Assembly: GCA_016758905.1 (NCBI GenBank)
Contig: JAEPQZ010000014.1
Span: forward strand, 558,001 to 622,000
Length of the DNA: 64,000 nucleotides
DNA from: Umbelopsis isabellina
Taxonomy: Eukaryota > Mucoromycota > Umbelopsidomycetes > Umbelopsidales > Umbelopsidaceae
Direction: 5' to 3'
The translations under genes and the position numbers were made by a program. Every line of letters starts with the position of its first letter. Position 1 is the stretch's first letter. The notes under the pieces are model-generated. The model was not told where the DNA came from and made no database searches. It saw nothing but the letters and a program-made list of their open reading frames with translations. Below are positions 33,281 through 45,830 of this stretch, in pieces.

Positions 33281-36008
33281 TGGGTGCCAATGATAATTGT
33301 TGAAAGGAAATTGACCAACGACAGCGCCAGTGTGAATCAAAAGGTGATTGAGATATAAAGGCAAGGAATTTGAGTAAAGAAAAAAAAATTACGGCTTTTT
33401 ATATATGATTTGGTTATGGTGGGTACGTTCCTGAACCAAAAATTCGGGGGTCTCACAACGTTTTGTCGCTCTACGGAAAACATGCCGTAATTATGCAGGT
33501 GAACGCCAACAAACTTTTTGGATGCGTGAAGGGCAAGCCACATTCTCCTCCAGCCGCAGTTCGCCACACTCCGTGTTTCGGGGGTGACCAATAACCGCTA
33601 TATGCAAGCCGGCCAAGACTTTCGATTTTGACTTAATGAGTTAATACTTCTGCACCACCAGCCACGGGCATATGCGTGCCTCACCATGGAAGTTCCTTAA
33701 GCTATCTATTTTGTTTTTTTTTTTTTTTGACTCCTCATTTCTTCGCCGAAACAAAATTTATTCAATCATGGCTCATATAGCTTGAAACGGTTTCTCAAAA
33801 TTTTTCACTTCCCGACTATATAAAATTGCGAAAACCACTGAGCAAGAAGTATGACAGTACTACAGTGGCTGAGCGTTTGAGTCACTTATATAATGTGATT
33901 GCGTCTTGGCTGCAAATAAAACACTCCTTATCAGCATCTTGGATTGTGTTAGCGATAATCAGCACGGAAGTGTTAAAAGCTAACGTAGGACGACGAAAGC
34001 CGATCAGTCTTGTCCCATCCACTTTGAGACCTTGCAGTATGTAGCAAAAGTTGCACACTGCGGCAACCTCGCGGTTATAAAGACGAGTACTTTGCAATGG
34101 CTGCATATAATTTTGTTTGGTGCATGTTAGCCGGCCATTGCATAGTACTGTCGAATGTTCTTCTCGTCGCCGAGGTCTCGGATTGGATACCCGCTCGAAG
34201 GTTTCCAGGCTTTTCTGAGAGCAGGAAGGGACAGTGCTTGCGGGTTATTATACTTGTCAAGTATAAGCACTGTCAGTCCTCGCTTTCTCAGAGTTTGCCT
34301 CATCCCAATTGCTCTGATTGGCTCGTGCTACTTTGCGTTGCCCGCACACCAGATGCTCATGACCAGTATACAGTTATGGCCAGAAAGTGACTTTGAGGTC
34401 CTCAGAAAGCCGGTCATCATCTCGAGGGCTGTTGATTATACTCGAAAACTTGAGCTTCTTATGGAGAGACTCACTATTTGCTTTTCCAAAGGGACACAGT
34501 ATTTGTGTTAGAATAGTAGTTGGTAAGCATTGTCGCTACCTTGGAGCGTTGAATTACAACAACGCAAATATTTGAGGCAACGCGGTGCTGCGCGCAAATC
34601 GGCTTAGGCAGGCTTCCACTTGGCCGATATCGCCATCTTCCTGTTTGATAAATTGAAGAGTTTTGCCTTACTTGCGTTCCTTCGTCTGCTTGGCCCGTGT
34701 ATTTGAGTATATCGCATGAGGTACGGTTCCTCCGCGGTGGAGTTCTCATGCATACAGAACATTAAGTCCCACCCGATTTGGATCGACGAATAGTATGAAC
34801 GAATTGCGGAGAGGACGGCCCTGGAAAACTTGATTTTCAGTGTTTCACACAGTTGGTCCATCTTGTAATAAGCCAAAAGGTGCTGTTTTTGATGTGCTTT
34901 AGCATCGTAGCATATGGAATTTTAGCAATGTAGCTATCTGGATAGGCTGTAAGCACCGGCTTTATCTTTACAGAGGCATCCTGCGTACTAGCTGGGATGT
35001 TGGAAGCAATTACCGGACTTTGGACGACTACCATTTCGAATACTCTGCGAAGAATTCCCTGGTGACTGAATGTTGTAAGTCGAAGTTGGGATCGTAACGA
35101 AGGGTCCGTAGAAACAGGAGGCGCTACGACATAGTGGTGTGTACGTTCAATTTGTTGACCAACATACGAGGTTATTAATAGCATCCCTGTAAGCAGGGCT
35201 CCATTCAATGGAAGATATACTGCACTTGACTGCTATAAATCTAAGTTGTGAATCATGGCTTGCGGTTGTGTTTGTGATGTCCACTTTAGAGGCAGCGCAA
35301 TACTTTGTATACTGCGAAAATAGATTGCGCAACACTCGACATGTGCGTATCTCAAAAGCTGGGGCAATTTGTCCTATATTGACAAGGAGCTGGTGATCCA
35401 AAAAACACTGCATATTTAACACCAAATTTGGTCATAAACTGATCCAATCATTTGTTGACCGACCACATAGCAATGTCGGGGGTGCTCCTTATTTAAGAGC
35501 GAAATCTGTGGTGATCAAGCATGTGTTGGCGTTGACATGCATGCTGGCTTGGCTTAGCCGGTTCGGATTTGCCAAACATGACTGATTGTTCCTCATGCTT
35601 GGCCTTGGCGTTTTGAATTTTCCCTTCATATCTTTGCGAGGTGTGAGGTAGTTTACAACCATGCTGACATTGACTCAGTACGGCATGATGTTCCATGCAT
35701 GTCTTAGCCTCATCACTTTCACCAGTTTGATCACAAAACGCACATAACTTGTTTTATACGAAACTATCATTGTATAATGGCCACACTTTAATATGTTATA
35801 GAAAATAGTTTTTAAATTGAAATGGACACTAATAAATGCATTCAGTAACGTTGGTCAATGAAATTACTATACAAAAGAAAATTGAAACAAAATCATGCCA
35901 GATGATTAGTGTAGGGACTACAAGGTTATTTTTTTTGGTTTAGAGTCAAACACTTTGCAAAATGCGGACATAGTGTTCATATTACTATATGTCGCGAACA
36001 CGGGAAAT
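33281..36008. other. 2.7-kb region without a supported gene
   Basis: Several open frames of 60-120 codons lie on both strands between 33.8 and 35.7 kb (for example minus 35208-34837 and 34876-34604). None has domain features or consistent splice sites. The GC content looks a little above other intergenic DNA, so an eroded gene or old element is possible. An imperfect hairpin lies at 34215-34291. Confidence 0.4.
34215..34291. repeat. Imperfect long hairpin (inverted repeat)
   Basis: Outer arms CTGAGA/TCTCAG, middle arms ACAGTGCTT/AAGCACTGT, and centre TATACTTG-T-CAAGTATA pair on one axis, with a bulge of about 9 bases in the left arm. The whole stem would be about 35 bases long. It may be a miniature inverted-repeat relic or a small-RNA precursor. 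Confidence 0.55.
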
Positions 36009-37812
36009 TTAGTATCCTCTGTATGAATGGTGTTGTTGTTGTTGTTGTTGTTGCTGTTGCTGTTGCTGATGATGATATTGTTGCTGATCTGGATATCTTC
36101 CAGGAGTATTAGCTAGTGCTGGTCTTGGACTATTACGATGAGGGGAATTATAATAATCCTGCTGTCGTCCATTATAATAGGCATCCATATCATGAGCAGA
36201 TTCACCAGAGGGACGTCGCATATACGGATCAGCGGCATGCTGTAACAAAGCAGCGTGGTCAGCTTCACTATACATGTCGTGCGGTTGATAATTGTCCATA
36301 CGAGGCGAAGTATTATGATACGGAGGAACAGGAGTTGGGTAGCTGGGCTGTGGTGAGTGGGACCAACCGTATTGGTCTTTACGATAACCTGCCATATCAC
36401 TGCCATATGAATCAGTACTACCACGGCGTCCAACCGGTGGAACCATGTAGTTGTTATATTGAGGCTCGTTATAATTTGAAACTGGTGTTCCAACATGTCC
36501 AGGATATGAGCTTCCATGGAAGCGTTTCTCTTCCTCGTAAAGATTAACAGATGGAAGAGTGGGTTTGACCATATTATTCAATGGTATATTTTCTTTGATA
36601 GCTTTGCCATTGCGGGCCTGTCCATTATTCGCTTGTCCATTCTTCGCTTGTCTTTTTTTGGCTTGTTTTCTCAAAAGCTCGGCAACCCTGTTTAGAAATA
36701 GCAATGCGAATACAATTTGAAGAAGGTTTTAGCAAGTGTTTGTTACACGGTTTCCGAAATTTCTAAATCTTAATAAAAAAAGATGCTAGAAAATAGTTAC
36801 CTTTTGTCTACCTTGTGACAACAATATTCTTTCAAATTGCCTTGAATGTGGCAAAGAAGAGGAATGTACATGATAGCAGCAATGCATATCATGATAAATG
36901 ACACCAAAAAAATGGCGAATGAGAAAGCCATTGTGCCTGTCATCATTTTCGCAACCACGCTATGGCCCATACCATCCCAGATACTGTCAAGGGTGACGGT
37001 TTTCTTCAACCAAGTTCTAATCAAGGCGTACAATGTGACAGCGTTGATGACTTGACGAGGTGCCTCTGCTAACAATAGTCGTTTCCAACCTAAAGAGACG
37101 AGCCATCAGCACGTGGAAAGCATTACGGTAAAAAAGCAACCGACCGATATATTTACCTTTCAGGGTGAAAAATACAAAGAACGCGATTTCATCAGTGGTC
37201 CTTTTGCTTTTTTGAATTTTGCAAAAAAAGCAATAATAGCTATAATCTTTAAGCGAGTAATAACGACTAGCAAACACCGAAGTGACGGTGTAAGATATGT
37301 CGCGGGAAGCAACGATAATTCGGCCTTTACGGATATCCCAGAACAAAAGTAAGAAAGAAACCAAAATAGCGCCCAAGAAAATATATTTGGAAACGTTGAG
37401 AGGAATGCCAATGTCAAGTTCAGCAAGAGTGGTAGTGCTTCCAACGACCAGCAAAGAAACTGGGATAAAGAATGGTTAGGTTTCATACTAATAATTTGAC
37501 TTTTTTCGGTTTGCTGTGTCAGGTACATACCAGCTGTCCACATATCTGCAGCGTATACCAGCACTGATTTGAGTACCACCAAAAACAACATTATATACCT
37601 CAGTCTCATGAGGCAAGAAGAGTCGTGGAATTCCTGTACATCAACAAAATCAAACTTGTGATCCTGCACCTTTTCACGCTTCCATTTCGGCCCAGATTTT
37701 TTGCCCTATGAAAAGCGCAGAAAGAAACGACATTAGCAATTGAGTAATGATAGAGAACAACAAGACTTGTTGCTTTTCTCAGGTTGTCGTGTTTTCTGAA
37801 CATATTTACCAT
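36009..37812 (-). CDS. KCH1: Kch1-family potassium transport membrane protein, 482 aa
   Basis: Five exons: 37812-37810 (the ATG alone), 37705-37531, 37459-37157, 37089-36801 and 36687-36009. The N-terminus MGKKSGPKWKREK..DHKFDFVDVQEF and the core match fungal Kch1: LVVLKSVLVYAADMWTA, GIPLNVSKYIFLGAILVSFL, SRDISYTVTSVFASRYYSL, TTDEIAFFVFFTLKGWKRLL, AEAPRQVINAVTLYAL. In yeast Kch1 and Prm6 are plasma-membrane proteins that promote low-affinity K+ influx and through it activate calcium influx during pheromone or ER stress. At least three or four membrane helices are seen. The cytosolic C-terminus (about 200 residues) is Tyr/Pro/Ser-rich and ends in a polyglutamine run encoded by a CAA/CAG repeat. 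The splice model is supported by exact frame (483 codons with the stop). Confidence 0.88.
36029..36075. repeat. CAA/CAG polyglutamine microsatellite in the Kch1-like gene
   Basis: TTG/TGC-type units on the plus strand encode the run of about 12 Gln near the C-terminus of Kch1, followed by HHSYRGY. This is the second such tract in the window. Confidence 0.8.
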
Positions 37813-38100
37813 GATAGGTTTATATTGGAAGAGGCAACAACCAGGACTGGGATTAGAAAAATGCTTAAAATAAAATAATTGGATCAGTTACCCAGCCTCG
37901 CGAAGCTTTTATTAAATTATTCGCGGCCCCAGCTCAGTTCCCCCCGTCAGCCACTGTATGAATGACAGCAGTGTTACTGCAAGGCAATCTGTCCATTGCG
38001 CAACATTGTACGTCTCATCGTTATGGAATTGTCCTTCTTCACATATCATATTAACCGTTATATCTAGCTGAAGCAGACCATACCGCGTCAAACACTTGTG

Positions 38101-39626
38101 ATGGTAATATTTATGCTGTTTTTTTCGGATTCAACTGATAGACTATTACCGTTGAAAAATTTAATTTTTTTCGTTGTTGCTCTGACAGGTCTGAGCTTTT
38201 ACAAAGAGGGTGAGTCCAGGGTGGAGGAAGGCACTAGCAACGCCCAAAAAATTGCTAGGTTTTTAGTACAGTACGATTTAGTTCGCGTTGTCCCCTTTGC
38301 CAGCGTGAAGAAATACATGTTTACAAATGACACATGGCGTGTGTAAGTCTCTCGTCAATTATACTCGTGTTTGGCTTGAGACTATAGGATCTTCACTAAA
38401 TAATTAAATATTTCAAATGAACTTAAAAAAAGATATAAGCGACCTGAATCTGAAGAATTATCGATACTTTTCAAAAAGACTTTTCAATGCCACAAAGTAA
38501 GTCGCCAAATATTTAGTGATCCGAGTATTCATCGGAAATACTAAATACAGTACACTCAGCTACTACCCTCGGGATTAACCAAGTACGCAATGCTTATTAA
38601 AGTGCGTCAGCAAAGTTCTTTGTATTTGAAAACAAAACACTTGGAGAACCCGTTCATCACAAGTGAGGGTGATCAGGACGAGTTTGATTTTCCTTTACCA
38701 TCCACCACACACTTCCTGGTATATGGAGAACAGCAGCAACCTGGATCACCACTTGTTATATATGCTACGTTATCACACGCACCACAAGATTTTAACGATA
38801 TATGCAAAGGTGTTGATGGAAACTCGGCTATTGTGAACAATGAGACATTACAACAAAATGCTGTTCAACGCCTAGAACGATGCATGGAAGATATTTTTCA
38901 GCGAAGTGGGCTCAAACGATTTTCGGATGCTAACATTCCGATAGGCGCAAAAAGGACGAAGCGTGAGCAAGGGCAGGACGAATTAGAGTATGTCAAAAAT
39001 CTCGACAGAATTCGACTAGAAAATTCCAAAACACTGCCGGAACGACTCATTATGAAGAGCAAACCGATCAAACAAAAGAAAGTCACTATGATCACTGCTC
39101 CTACTGTTGTAATTGAGGATCGAGAGGCAACTCCGAAGCCGCGAACAGATTCAGATGAGGAGAAGAAGGCAGTTGGCAAATTGAAACGTCCTACAAAGAG
39201 TACGCCGATATTACGTGATGCCAATCAGCAGGATGTTACATCTATAGCAGAAGCACAGCATAGTGGTCGACGAAAGGAAGAAACATTTGAGGTGGAGAAT
39301 AAGAAGATCTTGAAAAAGATGGTGTGGGACAAGCTGCTTAAACAGGGATACATAAAAAGGGACGAGAATACCAAAGCTTATTATCATCAAATTTACCAAA
39401 GTTCACAGTTCGTCCTTGTAAGTTTCTCCAGAATAAGTTGTCAATAGAAGCAAAATGATTCTAATACCATTATATTTCCTTACAGAGAAATGTCATCAAG
39501 CTGAGAATCTTATCTGTCGAATCTATGGAATCAGTGGTTGATAGACACTTTGATTTCTATGCCAGCATGGAAAATATCGCCGCATCAAGTGAGTTTGATC
39601 CGACCAAACAAGCAAGTACATGTTGA
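38101..39626 (+). CDS. Sld7-like replication-initiation protein (tentative), 434 aa
   Basis: Four exons in frame: 38101-38342, 38433-38496, 38560-39417 and 39486-39626. The N-terminal part has VALTGLSFYKEG and LVRVVPFASVKKYMF. The middle is charged, Lys/Glu-rich and probably disordered. The C-terminus has ENKKILKKMVWDKLLKQGYI, YYHQIYQSSQFVLRNVIKL and a final helix with VVDRHFDFYASME. This helical tail recalls the C-terminal dimerisation domain of Sld7, the partner of Sld3 in loading Cdc45 at origins (the animal counterpart is MTBP). The assignment rests on remembered pattern only. If wrong, it is an unassigned nuclear protein. The start could also be the ATG at 38113. It is divergent from Kch1 with 288 bases between. 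Confidence 0.5.
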
Positions 39627-40317
39627 AAACTGGCTGCAATAGGACAACGATTTCCAAAGATATTTGATCTTTGCATAATTTGAGTCAGTTTTTATGTTTT
39701 TATGTATTACGACAGGAAGTAGCAGATCCTTCACACCATCCGGTGATAATTCGTAGGAACAGCCGGAGCTTCGGACTGTGACTGGGCACCGGTCTCTCTT
39801 CTGCTTTGAACGGCAGGTGTACATAATATATTTCAAATTGCTACGATATAGCATGTGTATAAAAATCCAATAAACGCGACTTTCTACATTTATAATGATT
39901 CATGGCTTAGACACTCGCGATGTCCGGATTTATTGCCGAAATAACTCTTAAAATGACAGCCTGCAGCTTGCAGGTTCTTGTGCATCCGGGTGCAATGTGC
40001 CTCCAGGCAGTTTCATATTCCGCCCAAAAGGTTATTTCCGACACTTGCCGCCAATTTATCGGACTGGCCGTCCCCCTCGCTCGCTCTTCGCCCGGCTATC
40101 CATACATACACCGCGTCCAGGGCAAAAGCTTTTTAAGTTTGGCCAAAAAAATATAGAAATTATATAACGGTAAGCACGTACGGCTTCAATATCGGCCCAG
40201 CAGCATAATGACAATGCTCTTGCCAAAACCGAATCTTGCATTTCGAAACTCTCTTTTTCCCGGTGCGCAATTGAGTAGCTTCTTACATTGCTTTCCACCT
40301 TGATAGGACTCCCCAAT
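39627..40317. other. Intergenic region between two tandem genes
   Basis: Holds the 3' end of the Sld7-like gene and the promoter of the next gene. A plus-strand frame (39920-40156) and minus-strand frames show no family features. No RNA gene is recognised. Confidence 0.5.
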
Positions 40318-41526
40318 ATGAACTCACACTCGTCCCTCGACTACTCACTGTTGTCCCCTAATCTCAGTGACATTTTGAACGATGACCAGATATTGAAATT
40401 TTATCAAAGTGTAAAGGAGATCAAATCTCAGCAATCCCCAACCAAAACAGCCGCCATGTTCTTCGCTTTGTGCCACGCTATGAATCAACAAACGACGTTC
40501 CTGAAAGTCCCGAACTTGAATCGCCTTTTATTTCGACAAGACGACAAGTGCTATGCAGTTGATGTGGCCGGCACTGGTCAAGAATCGGTCGATGCACTCA
40601 CTGAATATTGCGTAGATGTCATGAAATATGAGCACTCTGCGTCCAATGCTTTACTTCAGGACGCCATCGGCATGACTTCACGTCCCGCCAATAGCGACCA
40701 CTCGTCGCCACACTCTGAGCCATCTGTCAATAGCAGAGCTCAATCCAAAGCTGAATCTGTCAAAAGGGAGGCTGCGTCTCCGGTGGCCCATTCACCATTG
40801 TCGAAGAAAACAAAAGCAAATATCAAGGACAAGCCGTATGAAGAAAGAAGTAAGTGACCATAGCAATCTAGCTTCACAATACGTATATATGTAACAACTT
40901 GTCCCATCCCGTCTAAAACCTATGCTCACGTACTTTCAGAGGCTGGCATTCTCAATGATCTATTACGTATCCAAGATGGCGAACTCAAGACCATGGCTGG
41001 TGTAGTGGGGAAGAGTGTCAAGCAAGTCATGAGAGGTCAACTTCCTGATACAGACAAAGACTTGGATGCGGCTGCTCGATTTACAAAGTATGCCAACACA
41101 TCTGCTCATATGGAGACAGATTTTGCACCGAGAAATGCTGGAGTTTATTACAACTATGAATACCATCAGCTAAACACATCATACCGGGAATATGAAAAAA
41201 TTGCAGCGACTAAGTTGCGACCTGATGCGGCTTCGGATTCCCGAGCGGTCACCATGCAATGTCGCGCAGATTTGGAAAAGTACATCAAAACCACCAACTG
41301 GGAAGCCATTAGGCGACGTCTGACCATTGGAGAGCGGATCACTGCCCTCACTAAAATCTTGGGTCCCGGCTTTCTTCTCCTGAGCAAACACGTTTCTGGA
41401 CGAAAACTGCTTCATACTTTCAATGCCGCGGAATGGAGTAAATTCATCAGCGATCTGGCTCTTCCTGATCACGCCGAAGATGTCAAAGCTCTGAAGTGGA
41501 AACTCGGCCCAGGGAATATCTTTTAA
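40318..41526 (+). CDS. Unassigned protein, 372 aa
   Basis: Two exons (40318-40849, 40940-41526) joined through GTAAGT..TTTCAG. I do not recognise the family. The N-terminal part has LSDILNDDQILKFYQSVKEI, then a helical block TAAMFFALCHAMNQQTTFL that could be a small folded domain. The middle (about residues 120-175) is Ser/Pro/Lys-rich with a probable nuclear signal (LSKKTKANIKDK). The C-terminal half looks folded: GILNDLLRIQDGELKTMAG, YYNYEYHQLNTSYREYEKI, TIGERITALTKILGPGFLLL. It is cytosolic or nuclear, with no membrane segment. It may be a Mucoromycota-specific family. It is convergent with the peptide transporter. Confidence 0.8.
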
Positions 41527-41887
41527 AAATGCAAATTAAAATTATGTATAATGCAGCTTTTTCCCTTTACTTGTAAATTCTCAAAAGTCATATTTTCATC
41601 ACAGCATTTTCTACTTTTCTGGTACCACTCTATTCAGCTGGTTTTGCGGGCCACTTTCATTTTGTTTTTGGTTCACTATCACATAGTTATAGCAAAGGTG
41701 AATCACTATGACTATAGCAAATAAACCGTAATATCATCAAAATCTCATATGTTTTTCTTTCCTTTCGGCCTGTACATAGAACTAAAGACTTTTTATTTGT
41801 TACATATAGTTTGGTATTGGGTTTGTAGCACTCTAAAATGGCGGAGGCAGTAGCATGGAAAAGCAAAGCATTGCGAGATTTTTGCAT
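41527..41887. other. Convergent 3' flanks
   Basis: Short AT-rich space between two convergent stops, presumably holding both poly(A) sites. No gene is seen. Confidence 0.5.
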
Positions 41888-43752
41888 TTAACCTCCAGCT
41901 TGTTTGATTTCAGCTTCATAATCCACTTCGGCCCGAGCGTGTTGATGGTATGCATCTTTTTCAGCATGATCACGGCCAATGGCGTCCTCCTCCACATCAA
42001 CAGTATCATTGTCTTTATGGAGGAACCAGAAGATAGGTGTGATGACGAGCATCACAGCGCTGATACCAGTATACATCCAAGTCAGCTTAGGATCGACTGT
42101 GACCGGGACAAGAGCGAACCCTAGGATGGAGGCGACGCATGTGGTAAACAGATAAGCAGCCATGACAATGGACTTCATGGATTCAGGGGCTTTCTTGTAG
42201 GCGTATTCAAGTCCAGTAATGGAAGCGAAAATCTCGGACAAGGCAATGAAAAAGTAGGCGGGAAGCTGGATAGCAGCGGAGATGTAGTTAGGCCCGTCAG
42301 CTTCACCGACATGATCATAGTAAGGCGGGGATTTGTAAATCATGCTTTGCACACCAGCAGCATAAGCAATGGAAATAGAGGCAAGCAAGAAGCCAAGCGT
42401 AATACGAAAGACGGGTCGCATGGGAATTCCCATTCTACGAAGAGCCGGATAGAAGATACGGTCCATGAGCGGAATAGTGATAAGCAATGTTAGACCGTCA
42501 ATATTAGAGAGAATGTCATTAGGCACTTTTCCAGTCCACATGGTTCCAGCTTGAGAGATCAAATTGTTCGTCATTTGATTATAACACAACCAGTAGATAG
42601 GGTACCAGCAGAAGACCGCACAAGCTTTCAAAGCACGCTTGAGTTCATCGACAAAGACATCATCCCAGGTTGCTTGCTCAAAGAGTTCGGGATGTGTTTC
42701 TTTCAGTGCACTAGGCTTGCAGGCCGCCAAACCGCCTTTGATCTTATATTTCATTCTGATTAACCTGAAAGCCTCGACAAATACTGAACCACGAGGAGGA
42801 ACACGGACATAGTAATTGCGTCCCAAAACGACGACAGCTAAGGCAGGGCTGGGTTAAGAACAATTGGTTTGGTTAGCAATAAACATATCGTTAATAGTCC
42901 CACATGCTGGAAACTTACATGAACATCAGAGTCGGTAGAAGATATGCGCTCCAAAATCCAATGTTTTTCTCGAGATTAGTCGTGGCAATGGACGACATAC
43001 CACCAATGTTGATACCCCAATAGAACATGTTAAATATCTTTTGATAGGTTGCTTGTGGTGTGACGATTACTTGTTCACCGCTCTTTAAAGTTCTAACATA
43101 GGGCTTGGTAGATTGATATTGCTCGGCAACAAGTGGAGAGACATTAGATTTAATACCTCCAGTACCTAAACCGACAACGATAAGACCAACGACGAAACCA
43201 GGGAAAGAAGCACCGCTTGCGATAGCTGACGGCGCTGACGTTGCAGTGATGATGACCAATCCAACCATGTAAATGGCACCGAAAAGCAAGATAGTTCTAT
43301 ACTTTCCCAAGTACTGGTCAGCAATGATAGCACCAATGATGGGAGTAATGTAACACCAGAACTGGAAGAATGTCGTCAGGGCGGTAGCAGTTTGTTGTCC
43401 CCGGCCAAGAGCACCAGGCTGAGCGGCGGGATCTTTTTTACAATGAAGAGGTGCAAGCAATGAGCATCATGAGATATGATTCGGAAACTTGAGCACATAA
43501 CTTACAGCTAGCAGGGGGAGGGTTTTGAATGTAGTTTTGGAACGGTCCACCCAAACCATAGTAAGTGAAACGTTCACAAAATTCAATGGCAATGACTAGA
43601 TATGCTGATCTAGGGACTGAATCAGCTACCTCTCTCATGGTCTTCCAATCTTCAGCAGTAGGAGAGGGCCCATATGCATCTTCCTCGGCCAAATCAAGAG
43701 AGCGAGTATCCTCCACATCATCCTTGATCACTTCAACGTTTTTCTCACTCAT
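41888..43752 (-). CDS. PTR2: POT-family proton-coupled di/tripeptide transporter (Ptr2-like), 573 aa
   Basis: Three exons: 43752-43506, 43432-42919 and 42848-41888. It is a plasma-membrane major-facilitator protein importing small peptides with protons. Diagnostic parts are the TM1 motif EFCERFTYYGL (E..ER..YYG), QQTATALTTFFQFWCYITP, GAIIADQYLGKYRTI (the POT signature), GLIVVGLGTGGIKSNVSPLVAEQY, MFYWGINIGG and, in the C-terminal half, FFIALSEIFASITGLEYAY (the FALSE..FS motif as seen in fungi). About twelve membrane helices are expected. The length is normal for fungal Ptr2. The cytosolic N-terminus (about 60 residues) is acidic, and the C-terminus is charged with His/Glu/Asp. An upstream gap of 2 kb may carry nitrogen-regulated promoter elements, but I did not identify any. 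Confidence 0.94.
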
Positions 43753-45830
43753 GAAAGATGATCAGCAAAAGAGAATGAAATGAATATACAAAATCGGCTG
43801 ACTTGTCAATTTATATTAGATAGCGCCACGGATTACAGCAATTTTGAAAGCTCACAGGACCACGGTGAAGTGGCTAGATGATTACGGTAAGACATTTGAA
43901 TTAGAGTTGAGATAAAAATGTATTACACGGAATATTTGGTTTAGCTTATGAGCTTTAGCGGAGGGTTCGCTTCCATTTGATAAGGTCTAGTCTACCACTG
44001 GCACGAGACTGATCGAAGTAACACAATACCTTCGGTTTTCAGGTTTTCGTAGTAAGGCTGGTATATTTCACTTGATCTGTGGGCTTCAGTTTGTAAACAT
44101 ATTAGCATTTTGTAACTTGGGGTGGTGACGGCAGCTACGTTAGGGTAAAATTATCAATAACGGGCATGGAGAAGAATTATTTCTTCAAACTTTCTCACTA
44201 CTGCTCAATAGGGAAAGCCATCGGCATTAGGTTTTCTCTTACGCCGTGGCGACGCTATTGATAACCGAGCGGCAAATACCAAAAGAGTTATCGTAGAAAG
44301 CTGTGAGTTTACATGGAATATCTATAATGGTAATTCTGTATTTTGTGACAGGCAACCCCCGAATGTTCAACTTTAAATCACAGTTTATGTGAAAATTACG
44401 ATATTGCTTTTATTTAATGAATTTTCAACGGCCTCTTAATACAATCTTAACCTTCTTCACTCCGCATCATAATCTCCAATGCAGCATATTGTAGCGTGAA
44501 AGAATAAATAATGTCATATAAATCGCTATACGAAGGAACAGTGAAAGTTACACGAGAGATCAACTTCAGTGGGTTTGAGATTCAGCCGTTATAATTTGTT
44601 TCTCAGCGAAAAACAAATTAAAGGTGTTCAGACCTGAAAGCAGATAGGTACCAAGCCCTCCGCCAACCAATCCTTTATGTATAAAGTAGACAAGTTACAG
44701 CTTGAGGTGTTCGCCCAAATCCGTAGTTGATTTGCTATTTTGACATTGTACAATATGACTTTCTTTAGCCTCCCACAGTACCACGCTTATCACATTCGAC
44801 TCTCCGATCAATCATCCCACAAGCTATCACATTGCTTGGCGGACAGTCTTGTAACGTACAGAATGAGAAAATGATCGCTATCAATGTTTCGGGCGAGACA
44901 AGCAGTATTGGTTATAGTAAATACCTTTGTCGCGCGAATCATTAAGTGTTACAAGGTAAGCTCCAAGTCGTACTGCTGTCTACTATATCTCAGCTACAGA
45001 AAAGTTGTTGCTCAAAATGCTAAATACTGGCAGCCAGTTCTATAGTGATTTCGTCTGTTTGGAGAACTTACCCAAGATAGGGCTTGCCGGTGGCGTACAA
45101 TACTTTTTGGATCAAGTTTCATATTTTAGGTGTTCATATCAACGCGACTTACGGCTCACAGCCGGCAATGCTGTCAAAATATAGTTGCAGCCAATAGTGA
45201 AATTGCTGGTTCTGTTAAGCAGTGTTTTCTAGATGCTATCTTCCACGATATGGCAAACACTTCATGGAACATCGTTCCGTAAGAGCTTATCAACAGTCCA
45301 ATAAGAAATTTTTCCTTTTCCAGGACTTGTTCTTCTTCATTTCCATATTTTATCATTTATGGTTAAATCTTATACCAGTCTTCCAGTCTTGAGAGGTGCC
45401 GAGCTTCAGTATCAGCAGAAACACTTAAATAGCGCTACCTGAGATTTATACAGTAACACCACTCCATTTTAAATCATCAGTTCTTTGGAATAGCACCATA
45501 GTTAGACCAACTCTTTGACCATTATGTTGGCGGATGATTTTGAAAGCCGGCCTGTTATGCATACTACAAAGGCATCTCCCGATAGACGATTACCCTTTTT
45601 TTTTTCACTATGCTTTTTGATCCTCCAAACGTGTTTCATTGACAGCATACGATGGTCGAAAGGGTGTTTGTTATAATGCTAGATCACGTCATACATTACT
45701 GCTTACAAAATCAGGAGAAGGGAGTGGGTCAGGTGTATTCGCAATAAGTTCATTATTAGACATACTATGAAGGTCAACGGGATCGAAAAAGAAAATCAAT
45801 TACTTCTTTCTTTTCTTTCTATCCTTTAAC
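43753..45830. other. 2-kb divergent intergenic region
   Basis: Promoter space for the Ptr2-like and Rex1-like genes. The sequence is AT-rich, with no open frame above about 60 codons that shows family features and no recognisable tRNA or repeat. I see nothing more in it. Confidence 0.5.

Noticed and set aside
35513-35577. Possible tRNA-like B-box (GGTTCGGATTT) near 35559
   Set aside because: It does not match the GGTTCGANTCC consensus, and no acceptor stem or A-box could be paired around it.
33600-35700. Eroded transposable element
   Set aside because: I saw no transposase, reverse transcriptase or terminal repeats that I could name. Only a hairpin and scattered open frames are present.
36113-36547. 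Long ORFs on both strands overlapping the Kch1 tail
   Set aside because: They are shadow frames of the Tyr/Pro/Gln-rich Kch1 C-terminus, and the composition follows the repeat.
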